A DNA stretch of 64,000 nucleotides from Candidatus Accumulibacter proximus. GTDB lineage: Bacteria; Pseudomonadota; Gammaproteobacteria; Burkholderiales; Rhodocyclaceae. The translations under genes and the position numbers were made by a program. The DNA lies in NCBI GenBank assembly GCA_016709675.1, contig JADJMH010000001.1, positions 248,001-312,000 of the forward strand. Reading direction: 5' to 3'. The notes below the pieces were generated by a model. That model saw nothing but the letters and a program-made list of their open reading frames with translations. It was not told the DNA's origin and did no database searches. Shown piece by piece: positions 41,326-49,911 of this stretch (within the stretch, counting starts at the first letter, position 1; every line of letters starts with the position of its first letter).

Positions 41326-42530
41326 ATGGAAGGCATTCATTTTCTCGATCTGTTCCAGGGCATTGCCACGCTCGTGGCCTCCGAGCCGAAGATCATGTTC
41401 GGTCGCATCTTCCTGATGTTGCTTGGCTTCCTACTGATTTATCTGGGCTCCAAGAACATTCTCGAGCCCTTGCTGATGATCCCGATGGGCTTGGGAATGT
41501 CGGCGGTGAACGCTGGCGTGATGTTTCTCGACGGCAGGAAAATGGGGACGCTGTTCGTCGACCCGCTGCTGTCCGATCCGATCGATCTGATCAACATCAT
41601 GCAAATCGACTGGCTGCAACCGATCTACACGCTGACCTTCAGCAACGGCCTGATTGCCTGCCTGGTCTTCATGGGCATCGGCGTCCTGCTCGATGTGGGT
41701 TATGTGATGGCAAGGCCCTTCCAGAGCATGTTCATCGCGCTGTTCGCCGAGCTGGGGACCATCGCCGTCTTCCCGATCGCCATCTGGCTGGGCCTCAATC
41801 CGGGCCAGTCCGCGGCCGTCGCCACCATCGGCGGCGCCGACGGCCCGATGGTCCTGTTCGCCTCACTGATCCTGGCCAAGGACCTGTTCGTCCCGATCAC
41901 CGTCGTCGGCTACCTCTATCTCGGCCTGACCTATGGCGCCTACCCGTATCTGATCAAGTGGCTGGTACCCAAACACATCGGGGGATCAGCATGGCCGCCG
42001 ACCGCGGACCGAAGATCAGCCGTTCGCAGAAACTGACCTTCGCGGTGATCGCCTGTACGCTGCTGTGCCTGCTGTTTCCGGTCGCGGCGCCGCTGTTCTT
42101 CTCTCTGTTCCTTGGCGTCGCGGTTCGCGAAAGCGGCATTGAACCCTTTACCAAGCTGCTCGGCGAAGTCTTCCTTTACGGCGCGACTTTTTTCCTCGGC
42201 CTGACGCTGGGTATTCTCTGCGAAGCCAATACCCTGCTCGAACCGACGGTCCTCAAGCTGCTGCTCTTGGGCATGCTGGCCTTGACCATCTCGGCCCTCG
42301 GCGGCCTGCTTGGTGGCTACATCCTTTATTTCTGGACGGGCGGCAAATTCAACCCGATCATCGGCATTGCCGGGGTCAGTTGCGTACCGACCACCGCCAA
42401 GATCGTCCAGAAGGTTGCCAGCTCGGCAAACGCTGCCGCAATCGTCATGCCGCAGGCGCTCGGAGCGAACATCAGTGGTGTGATCACCACCGCCATCATT
42501 GCGGCAACCTATGTCGCGTTGCTGCGCTAA
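41326..42530 (+). CDS. Sodium-pumping decarboxylase beta subunit (OadB/MmdB), one frameshift
   Basis: The protein starts MEGIHFLDLFQGIATLVASE and contains many membrane segments: NILEPLLMIPMGLGMSAVNA, then PIAIWLGLNPGQSAAVATIG and GADGPMVLFASLILAKDLFV (the conserved GGADGP motif with the sodium-binding Asp). At 41,985, in a G-run, one base is missing. After it follow FAVIACTLLCLLFPVAAPLF, NPIIGIAGVSCVPTTAKIVQ and PQALGANISGVITTAIIAAT. About 402 residues in all. It decarboxylates carboxybiotin and exports Na+. Confidence 0.88.
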
Positions 42531-42653
42531 TCGCGGAAAGACGGGGCCCGTGGGACAGAGTCTGTCGGCTGGATGCCGACACCAGGGCTCATCGTCTGAT
42601 GCGAACAAACTGAGCCGCGGCTTGTCTGCGAGGCAGCGGTAGTCCGCCGGGGG

Positions 42654-43229
42654 TTACTTCTCGGCGTCTCTCGTCTGCTTTCCGGCATCGGAAGGAAAGC
42701 CGGGAAGCGGGATGCTGGTAAACAGGGTGCGGGTCTGGGTCTTTAGCTGGTCCTGCATCTGATTGAGCATCTTCCGGCTCTGCTCCATATAGGTAGCCAT
42801 CATCGTCTGCATCGCCGGACCCTGGAAATTCATGAACTGCGACCACATGTCGTTCTGCATCTGGGTGCTGTTTTCGCCGTAGAGCTGCTGCGACTGGTCC
42901 TGCAGCTTTTTCTGGAAATCAACGAAGGACTTGATGTTGGTTTCCAGATACTTGCCCAGCATTCCCTGCATCGCGTGACCGTAAAAGCGGATCATCTGCG
43001 CGAGCAGGTCAGTTGTGAACAACGGGATACCAGCCGCCTCCTCCTCGAGGATGATCTGGAGCAGAATGCTTCGCGTAATGTCTTCGCTGGTCTTGGCGTC
43101 CAGCACATTGAAGTCCTCCCGGGAAAGCACGAGGTCCTTGACGTCGCTCAAGGTGATGTAGGCGCTCGTCTTGGTGTCGTAAAGACGACGGTTCGGGTAT
43201 TTCTTGATCAGTCGCGGCTGCTCGGGCAT
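42654..43229 (-). CDS. phaR: PHA synthesis repressor
   Basis: This 191-residue protein starts MPEQPRLIKKYPNRRLYDTK, the PhaR N-terminal DNA/PHB-binding domain, with ITLSDVKDLVLSREDFNVLD and EDITRSILLQIILEEEAAGI. The C-terminal half is Gln/Met-rich (QDQSQQLYGENSTQMQNDMW). PhaR represses phasin and PHA genes and is released when it binds PHA granules. GAGGAAGGGTC precedes the ATG at 43,229. A candidate promoter and a motif shared with phaB lie just upstream, suggesting autoregulation. Confidence 0.92.
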   Translation of the reverse strand: MPEQPRLIKKYPNRRLYDTKTSAYITLSDVKDLVLSREDFNVLDAKTSEDITRSILLQIILEEEAAGIPLFTTDLLAQMIRFYGHAMQGMLGKYLETNIKSFVDFQKKLQDQSQQLYGENSTQMQNDMWSQFMNFQGPAMQTMMATYMEQSRKMLNQMQDQLKTQTRTLFTSIPLPGFPSDAGKQTRDAEK

Positions 43230-43283
43230 GACGACCCTTCCTCCATGTACAGATGACTCGGCGAGCGCTGCTCGACGCTCTTT

Positions 43284-43305
43284 GGTGCAATGCAGCACAA
43301 TTATA
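43284..43305 (-). promoter_or_regulatory. phaR promoter (-10) with candidate PhaR operator
   Basis: On the minus strand TATAAT (43,305-43,300) is followed after four bases by CTGCATTGCACC (43,295-43,284), which would overlap the transcription start. The same 12-mer occurs upstream of phaB at 44,328-44,339. No good -35 hexamer is seen. Confidence 0.5.
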
Positions 43306-43311
43306 CGCCAG

Positions 43312-43343
43312 CCAAAAAAAACAGGCCCCTATTGGAGCCTGTT
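43312..43343 (-). terminator. Rho-independent terminator of phaB
   Basis: On the minus strand AACAGGC-(10 nt)-GCCTGTT is followed by a run of Ts, 29 bp after the phaB stop codon. Confidence 0.85.
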
Positions 43344-43371
43344 CTGACCTCCCTGAAGCAAAAACCTGCCC

Positions 43372-44115
43372 TTACTGATAGTACAGACCGCCACAGATGT
43401 TCATCGTCGAACCCGTCATGAAGCCGGCGATGTCCGAAGCGAGATAGGCACAGGCACCACCGATCTCTTCCGGCTTGGCCAGCCGCTTCATCGGCACCGT
43501 GTCGATGATGCCCTGCAGGATCTCCGGCTTGATCGCCATCACCATCGGCGTCGCCACGTAACCGGGGCAAATCGCGTTGACCGTCACCCCCTTGGCTGCC
43601 AGTTCGGCGGCCAGCGCCTTGGTGAAGCCGATCACACCCGCCTTGGCGGCCGAGTAGTTGGTCTGGCCGGCCTGACCCTTGAGGCCGTTGAGCGACGAGA
43701 TGTTGATGATCCGGCCCCAGCCGCGCTCCGCCATCTTCGACGAAACCTGCTTGGTCATGTTGAAGAGGCTATTCAGGTTGGTTGAAATCACGGCATTCCA
43801 CTGCGCCAACTCCATGCGTGCGAACATCTTGTCACGGGTAATACCGGCGTTGTTGACCAGAATGTCGATGGGACCCGCCTTCGCTTCGGCCTCGGCAGCC
43901 AGGGCGACACACGAATCGTAGTCGGAAACGTCACCGGCAACACAGATGAAGTCGTTGAAACCAGCTTCCGCCATGGCCTTTGTCCACTCTGCCGGCTTGT
44001 CAAACTCCGGATGGTAAGCGGCGACCACCTTGTGGCCAGCCTTGGCCAGTTCCTGGCAGATGGCCGTGCCGATTCCACCCATAGCACCTGTAACCAAAGC
44101 AACACGTTGCGTCAT
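43372..44115 (-). CDS. phaB: Acetoacetyl-CoA reductase
   Basis: This 247-residue SDR enzyme reduces acetoacetyl-CoA to (R)-3-hydroxybutyryl-CoA for polyhydroxybutyrate synthesis. The NADPH motif VTGAMGGIGTAICQE is at residue 8, NNAGITRDKMF follows, then the catalytic INISSLNGLKGQAGQTNYSA and the Tyr-x3-Lys pair (YSAAK), and CPGYVATPM. GGAAAGAGCT precedes ATG at 44,115. It lies upstream of phaR on the same strand with a terminator between them, so they are separate transcripts. Confidence 0.93.
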   Translation of the reverse strand: MTQRVALVTGAMGGIGTAICQELAKAGHKVVAAYHPEFDKPAEWTKAMAEAGFNDFICVAGDVSDYDSCVALAAEAEAKAGPIDILVNNAGITRDKMFARMELAQWNAVISTNLNSLFNMTKQVSSKMAERGWGRIINISSLNGLKGQAGQTNYSAAKAGVIGFTKALAAELAAKGVTVNAICPGYVATPMVMAIKPEILQGIIDTVPMKRLAKPEEIGGACAYLASDIAGFMTGSTMNICGGLYYQ

Positions 44116-44453
44116 AGCTCTTTCCTTTTCTGTTGACGATTGAAACAATTGACGGCATTACGCCGCCAGCATTACAACACCTGCCGACAACCCGGGACCT
44201 TGACTTCGGCGCCCCCCCCCTGCAGAAGCACTGTTTGCCACCCATCCTGCGACACAGCCGGCGCTGACCGGGATCCCCCGTCAAGGATCACAGGCCCGAT
44301 CCAATCAACGCAGCCAATTAACAATTCTGCATTGCACCATCAGTGCTGTCAATGGCAAAGTGCCCAACACCCAGCTCCCGGACCCGGCGAGCTCATGGTC
44401 ATAATGCCCGCCCGGCCGCCCATGCCGGGTCGCCTCGACGGTATAATGTCATC
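44116..44453 (-). promoter_or_regulatory. phaB upstream region
   Basis: This 340-bp gap holds no gene. At 44,328-44,339 it contains CTGCATTGCACC on the plus strand, an exact match to the motif at the phaR promoter. A short run gcgcccccccc at 44,209 is low complexity. The promoter of phaB is presumably here but no clear hexamers are seen. Confidence 0.5.
44328..44339 (+). promoter_or_regulatory. Candidate PhaR operator upstream of phaB
   Basis: CTGCATTGCACC is identical to 43,284-43,295 (reverse strand). It is 213 bp upstream of phaB and 115 bp upstream of the divergent small membrane-protein gene. PhaR operators in other bacteria are TGC/GCA-type palindromes, which TGCAttGCA resembles. Confidence 0.45.
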
Positions 44454-44675
44454 ATGCATATCGTCGTGATCGCCTGGCTGTACGTGACCGTGTTGATGGC
44501 CCTGACTGAAACCAGTGTCGTCGCGGGCGTCCTGTCGCTGGTCTTCTACGGGCTGCTGCCGACAGCGCTGCTCCTCTGGCTTTTCGGTGGCCCGGCACGA
44601 CGCCGCGCCGCCTGCCGTGCAGCGCAGGCGAATTCCCGGACAGGGAGCGCAGGGGACGAAGCGCGTACACCGTGA
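44454..44675 (+). CDS. Small membrane protein
   Basis: This 73-residue protein has two predicted membrane helices (VIAWLYVTVLMALTETSVVA and VLSLVFYGLLPTALLLWLFG) and an Arg/Ala-rich tail. Similar small proteins are found next to the pgeF (yfiH) gene in betaproteobacteria, but no function is known. It ends one base before the pgeF stop, so the two genes are convergent. TCATC precedes the ATG; no strong ribosome-binding site. Confidence 0.65.
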   Translation: MHIVVIAWLYVTVLMALTETSVVAGVLSLVFYGLLPTALLLWLFGGPARRRAACRAAQANSRTGSAGDEARTP

Positions 44676-45485
44676 CTACTCCGCAGACAGCCAGATCAGC
44701 GAGGCCATGCGGCCGGTGACGCCATCGCGGCGGTAAGAAAAGAAGCGTGCCTCCTGCTCCACCGTGCAGTAACCGCCACCGTGAATGGCCTCGACACCGA
44801 GACGGCACAGGCGTTGGCGCGCGAGCAGGTAGATGTCGGCCAGCCATCCGCCCAGCGGCGCAGTGGCGCGCCGTCCGTTTTTCGCCCGCCGATTGTCCCC
44901 AGCGCGGTCCCCTGCAGGCATCGGCACCGGCTTGAACGCTGCTGCCGCCTCCTGATTCGCGTCAACGAACGCCGTCCGCACCTCGTCTCCGACTTCAAAG
45001 GCCAGTGGGCCGATGGCTGGCCCCAGATAGGCCAGCAGCCCTGGGCTGGGAACGCCCATGGCGGCGACGGTCTGCTCCAGGATCCCTGCCTGCAGACCGC
45101 GCCAGCCAGCGTGCACGGCAGCAACGACCGTACCAGCTCGGTCACAGAGCAAGACCGGCAGACAATCTGCGGTCATCACTGCGCAGACGACGCCAGGATC
45201 GCGTGAAAAAGCACCGTCGGCAACCACAACCTGCGCCGAGCGGCCAGCGGCAGCTGCATCGATGACCGTCGTACCATGCACCTGCTGCAGCCAACAGGGC
45301 GGCGCCGGCAGGCAGCGATCAAGCCGCTGACGATTGCGGGCCACCGCCGACGGATCGTCACCCACGTGGTCCCCGAGATTGAGCCTCGCGAACGGATCAT
45401 CACTCACCCCCCCTTGGCGGGTCGTGATCAGACTGCGCACGCTCGCCGGCGCCGGCCAGTCGGGAACGATCCAGTTCGGGTTCAA
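44676..45485 (-). CDS. pgeF: Peptidoglycan editing factor PgeF (YfiH, laccase-like)
   Basis: This 269-residue protein has the copper/zinc-type site of the family: WLQQVHGTTVIDA, VVCAVMTADCLPVLLCDRAG, VVAAVHAGWRGLQAGILEQ and AYLGPAIGPLAFEVGDEVRT. A charged insertion of about 20 residues (DRAGDNRRAKNGRRA) precedes WLADIYLLARQRL. PgeF removes mis-incorporated serine-containing muropeptides in E. coli. It lies immediately downstream of rluD, the usual order. Confidence 0.9.
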   Translation of the reverse strand: MNPNWIVPDWPAPASVRSLITTRQGGVSDDPFARLNLGDHVGDDPSAVARNRQRLDRCLPAPPCWLQQVHGTTVIDAAAAGRSAQVVVADGAFSRDPGVVCAVMTADCLPVLLCDRAGTVVAAVHAGWRGLQAGILEQTVAAMGVPSPGLLAYLGPAIGPLAFEVGDEVRTAFVDANQEAAAAFKPVPMPAGDRAGDNRRAKNGRRATAPLGGWLADIYLLARQRLCRLGVEAIHGGGYCTVEQEARFFSYRRDGVTGRMASLIWLSAE

Positions 45486-45522
45486 GGGGCAAGGTTCAAA
45501 GGCGTTGGCCAGGATTGTCGCG

Positions 45523-46644
45523 TCACTGCTCGCTCAGGTCATCGTCGTCAGTGTCGTCGCAGCCAATCTCGATCACTTCAGCATTCTCTTCCCAGAGTTC
45601 ACCGTCCTCGTCGTCGGCGTCGGCCGCCTCGCCACCATGCGCTGAAAGTGCCTCCAGTCGCAGCGTCCTGATCAGCGCCGACATATCCTCCGGCAAGCCC
45701 GATTCCCAGACCATCGCTCGGCCAGTCAGCGGATGAGTCAGCGCCAGACGCCAGGCGTGCAGCGCCTGGCGAGAAAACCGCGGTCCCCGCGGCACGCGGC
45801 TGGCACCGCCACCGTAGGCGGGGTCGCCCACCAAGGGGTGTCCGACCGCGGTCATGTGAACGCGTATCTGGTGAGTCCGCCCGGTTTCAAGGGCGCATTC
45901 GATCAGCGTGCAGGCGACGAACTGCTCGAGGAACCGGTAGTGTGTGCGCGCCGGCTTGCCCGTTTTTACCACGGCCATTCTCGTACGCAGGGTCGGATGC
46001 CGGCCGATTGGCGCATCAACGGTTCCTGAGCGGTCGATTATGCCGCGCGCCAGCGCCCGATAGTGGCGCTGGACGCTGCGCGCCTGCAGTTGCCGCACCA
46101 GATCGGTCTGCGCCTCTAGTGTCTTGGCGACGACCATCAGGCCGCTGGTATCCTTGTCGAGGCGGTGGACAATACCGGCCCGAGGCACTTTGTCGAGCTG
46201 CGGCGCATGAAACAGCAAGGCGTTGAGCAAGGTGCCGCTCCAGTTGCCACTGCCCGGATGAACAACCAGACCGGCCGGCTTGTCGATGACGATCAGGCTG
46301 TCATCCTCAAACACCACCTGCAGGGGAATATTCTCCGGGACAGACGATTCTGCACGTTCATCGCTTGCCTCGGCGAGCTGGATGGTTTCGCCGGCCCAGA
46401 GTTTGTGTCGCGGCTCAACGATCGGCGCCCCACCCACAGCAACCCTGCCCTCGCGTATCCAGCCCTGCAGGCGGCTACGCGAATGCCGCGCGAGCAGGCG
46501 CGCAAGTACCAGATCAAGCCGTTGCCCGCTGGAATCTGCCGGCACGATCAGGGCAATTTGAGGGTTTGCGCTATAATCGCCGGGCCCGATATCCTGCCCT
46601 GGCGCATCCGCCGGCGATTTTCTTTTCTGTGGATCTCTCATCAT
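45523..46644 (-). CDS. rluD: 23S rRNA pseudouridine synthase RluD
   Basis: The protein has an S4 domain (QRLDLVLARLLARHSRSRLQ, then REGRVAVGG) and the catalytic motif PRAGIVHRLDKDTSGLMVVA with the essential Asp. RTHYRFLEQF and GRTHQIRVHMTAVGHPLVGD follow. It modifies uridines in helix 69 of 23S rRNA. The C-terminus has an unusual acidic tail (ADADDEDGELWEENAEV ... DDTDDDDLSEQ). The ATG at 46,644/46,641 overlaps the bamD ATG on the other strand; the first 29 residues are unlike the family, so a later non-ATG start is possible. Confidence 0.9.
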   Translation of the reverse strand: MMRDPQKRKSPADAPGQDIGPGDYSANPQIALIVPADSSGQRLDLVLARLLARHSRSRLQGWIREGRVAVGGAPIVEPRHKLWAGETIQLAEASDERAESSVPENIPLQVVFEDDSLIVIDKPAGLVVHPGSGNWSGTLLNALLFHAPQLDKVPRAGIVHRLDKDTSGLMVVAKTLEAQTDLVRQLQARSVQRHYRALARGIIDRSGTVDAPIGRHPTLRTRMAVVKTGKPARTHYRFLEQFVACTLIECALETGRTHQIRVHMTAVGHPLVGDPAYGGGASRVPRGPRFSRQALHAWRLALTHPLTGRAMVWESGLPEDMSALIRTLRLEALSAHGGEAADADDEDGELWEENAEVIEIGCDDTDDDDLSEQ

Positions 46645-47437
46645 GCGTAGTTTAGCGGTTATCGCAACGCTTTTTGTCGTCTCGCTGATCGCGGGCTGTG
46701 GTCTTCTCCCGGAAAGCAAGGATGAGACCATCGGCTGGTCGGCCAACAAGCTTTACGCGGAGGCCAAGGACGCCCTCAACGAAGGTGCCTACGCCAGGTC
46801 GATCAAGTACTTTGAGAAACTCGAATCGCGTTATCCCTACGGCCGCTACGCACAGCAGGCGCAGATCGACATCGCCTACGCCTACTGGAAAGACCAGGAG
46901 CCAGCTTCGGCGATTGCCGCCTGCGATCGCTTCATCAAGCTGCATCCGAACCATCCCAATGTCGACTACGTCTACTACCTGCGAGGGCTGATCAACTTCA
47001 ATGAGGACCTGGGGCTGCTCGGGACCATCAGCAATCAGGATATGACGGAGCGCGACCCCAAGGGCGCCCGGGAATCGTTTGACGCCTTCCGGGAACTGGT
47101 CACGCGCTTTCCAGACAGCAAATACACGCCTGATGCGATCCTGCGCATGAAGTATCTGGTCAATGCCCTGGCCTCGCTCGAACTGCATGTCGCCCGCTAT
47201 TACATGAAACGCGGCGCCTATCTGGCGGCAGCGAACCGAGCCCAGTACGCCGTCTTGAACTATCCGCAGGCGCCCGCGACCGAAGAAGCGCTGTTCATCA
47301 TGGTCAAGGCCTATGACTCGCTCGGCCTCACCGATCTGCGTGACGACGCCGAACGCGTGATGCGCAAGAACTTTCCCAACAGTGCGTACTATGTTCGCGG
47401 CCTCGAGCGCCAGGAGGCGTGGTGGAAACTCTGGTAG
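46643..47437 (+). CDS. bamD: Outer-membrane assembly lipoprotein BamD
   Basis: This 264-residue lipoprotein has a signal peptide ending in the lipobox LIAGC (Cys near residue 19). TPR-like repeats follow: ANKLYAEAKDALNEGAYARS, FEKLESRYPYGRYAQQAQID, AYAYWKDQEPASAIAACDRF. It is an essential part of the BAM complex. It is transcribed divergently from rluD, the common betaproteobacterial arrangement. TATAAT at 46,572-46,577 may be its -10. Confidence 0.93.
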   Translation: MRSLAVIATLFVVSLIAGCGLLPESKDETIGWSANKLYAEAKDALNEGAYARSIKYFEKLESRYPYGRYAQQAQIDIAYAYWKDQEPASAIAACDRFIKLHPNHPNVDYVYYLRGLINFNEDLGLLGTISNQDMTERDPKGARESFDAFRELVTRFPDSKYTPDAILRMKYLVNALASLELHVARYYMKRGAYLAAANRAQYAVLNYPQAPATEEALFIMVKAYDSLGLTDLRDDAERVMRKNFPNSAYYVRGLERQEAWWKLW

Positions 47438-47500
47438 GACTGCTGTCCCGCCGCCTCTGCAGCGGCACCCGATGCTGCCCGATTTACGCTGCCGACCCCT

Positions 47501-49911
47501 TCAGACCGACTGCTTGATGGCCAGCACCGCCTGGTTGCGCAGGGTTCTCAGCAAGGACAGTTCCTTTTCCGAGATGACGATCTCGCCTGCCAGGGCGTGG
47601 TCGGCATAGATCATGGCCACCGCATTCCCCTTGATGCAGAGCGGAAAGACGACGAAAGTCTCGGCGGCCACCGCCTTGCGGAACCACTCCGGGATGCGCG
47701 CCGAGATCTTCGGGTCATTGGTATCTCTGATCAGGATATCAACGTCGTTGGCAAGCGCGGCATGAAAGATATCCGGCGCAAAAACGAGTGAAAACCTGAA
47801 ACGCCTGGCGATCTCCAGCGCATCGGGACCAAAGCCGAAGCGACCCAGCATCGAATTGCTGCGCGCTTCACGGATACACAGGATGACGCGCTTGAATCCT
47901 TTCGCCCGGTAGATCGTTTCGAGCGTGATACGCAGAACGTCGTTCAGCTTGAAGTCGCTGACCAAGGCATTGCTCACCTCCTGTATGCCGGCCAACAGAA
48001 TCACTTCGCTGGCGACTGCAGCAGTCACGGAAACGGCTTCAACACCATGCTCGACCACCGGGTCGCCCGCTGCCGCTGGAAAGCCACCCGAAAGCACGGT
48101 GCCGTTCAACCCATCATCACCGGCCGGCGTCGCCTCGACCATGGACGAACCGCTCTTGGCTCCTCCCCAGGCCCTGATCTGCCTGCCAAAGCGCGTCTGC
48201 TGCAGATTCAGGTGAATACTGCGGGCAAACTGCGCCATCTGTTCAAGCGACTTGTCCAGAGATCTGCGCAGCTGCTGCTCGTCGAGGGCGATGGCCTCGC
48301 CGAAGCGCGTCGCGATCGTACGCAGTTCCTTCTGCTGCCGCTCGGCTGCCGTATCAGCGATCACCGTGCACAACTCGTTCGACAGCGCCGAGAGAACGCG
48401 CAAGCGATCCTCAGGGTTGAGCGGGCGACGAATACTGCCCGCCGGAAGCCGGCGCATGCTGTTGACGATCAGCCTCGGAAATCCCCAGGCCTGGGCAATG
48501 CCGACGCCAAGGTCTTCGAAAGATATCCCCAGCACCTGCAGCGCGGCAGCCTCTTCGAGCAGCCTTTCTGCAACAGTGCGCGTCTGATTTCGGCGCTTTC
48601 TTCGGGAAAGTAATACTGGCTCAGCAGACGGCCCAGGTTGTGGAACATTGAGCAGATGAACACCTGCTCGATGTCCTGGCGAGAGGATCCGCTGCTGCCA
48701 ATTTCCCTGGCCAGCACACCCGCCAGATTGGCACGCAGGAACTCGTCCTTGAGCTGAGTGGCATTATCCTTGTGCTGCAGGTGCTCGAGGAGAAGCACCG
48801 TGATGGCAATACTGCGCACTGCATCGAGGCCGAGAACGACCACGGCGCGCGAGACGGTACTGATGTTGCCACCACCTGCCTGCTGGTAGTAGACCGAGTT
48901 GACCATCCGCAGGAGCTTGTTGGTCAGCGAGAAATCCTTGAGGATCGCGTTCGACACTTCGGAAATGCTCTGATTCTCCGAGGCCGTAATCCGGTTGATC
49001 GCCCCGACCGACTCCGACAGAGCCGGAAAGTCGCTCTTGTGTCGCATCCGCCGCAGCAGGAAGTCGATCGTGCTCTGCCTGGAATCGGTGGCAGCCGCCG
49101 CGGTTTCCGGTTCAAGGTAGTCGTCGAGCGCCTCTCGCATCTGCGCCGCGGATTCGTATCGGCTCTCCGGATCACGCGCCAGCGCCCGATGCAGGAGATG
49201 CACCAGGCGCTCGTCAAACAGGCTGCTGATTGCCGGCGTGAGCCGGATGTCCTCGCTGCTGATGCGCTTCATCACCTGCTGAACGTGACTGCCCGGAACC
49301 GCGCGCTCACCGGTCAGCAACTCGTAAAAGACCAGGCCGGCAGAAAAAATGTCGGACCGCTCGCTGCTCACGCGCTGCGAGATGTACTCCGGCGCCATGT
49401 AGGCGGGCGTCCCGGTCAGCTGTCCGCCGTCGTTCGCCACCGCCTCAACACGCGCTGCGATACCAAAGTCCATCACCCGCGGCACCCCCTCGTCGTCGAT
49501 CAGAATGTTGCTCGGCTTGAGGTCACGATGAATGATTCCCGCCGCATGCGCGTGGGTGATCGCATCGAGGATCGGCTGCATGATCGCGATCGCCCGGGTC
49601 GGCGTCAGTGCGCCGCCGGCCTTCAGGTACTCGGCAAGATTCTTGCCCGGCACATACTGGAAAACAAGGTAGAGCTCCCCCCGCTCCTCGGCCGCCTCGA
49701 AGATCGGAACGATGCTCGGGTGGCGCAACTGGCTGACCATCCGCGCCTCTGCCAGCAACTGGCGGTTCTGCGATGCATCCGGGCGAGCGAAGTGCACCGT
49801 CTTGATCGCCACCTGCCGCTGCAGATGCGGATCACGCGCGAGATAAACGATGCTTTGGGCGCCACGACCCAGTTCCCGAATGATCTCGAAACGCCCAACG
49901 TGCTTGCTCAT
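47501..49911 (-). CDS. Serine/threonine kinase - HDOD - GAF protein, one frameshift
   Basis: Residues 1-265 are a Hanks-type kinase: IRELGRGAQSIVYLARDP, VAIKTV with the ATP Lys, GIIHRDLKPSNILIDDEG, DFGIA, GTPAYMAPEYIS. An HDOD domain follows (DFPALSESVGAINRITASEN, FSLTNKLLRMVNSVYYQQAG). One base is lost at 48,545 (AAAGGCTG). The next frame completes HDOD and gives a GAF domain (LVSDFKLNDVLRITLETIYR, then FVVFPLCIKGNAVAMIYADH). Total about 803 residues. Its stop overlaps nothing downstream, but its ATG overlaps the rmuC stop. It presumably senses a signal through GAF and phosphorylates targets; HDOD modules are non-catalytic regulatory domains. Confidence 0.85.
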
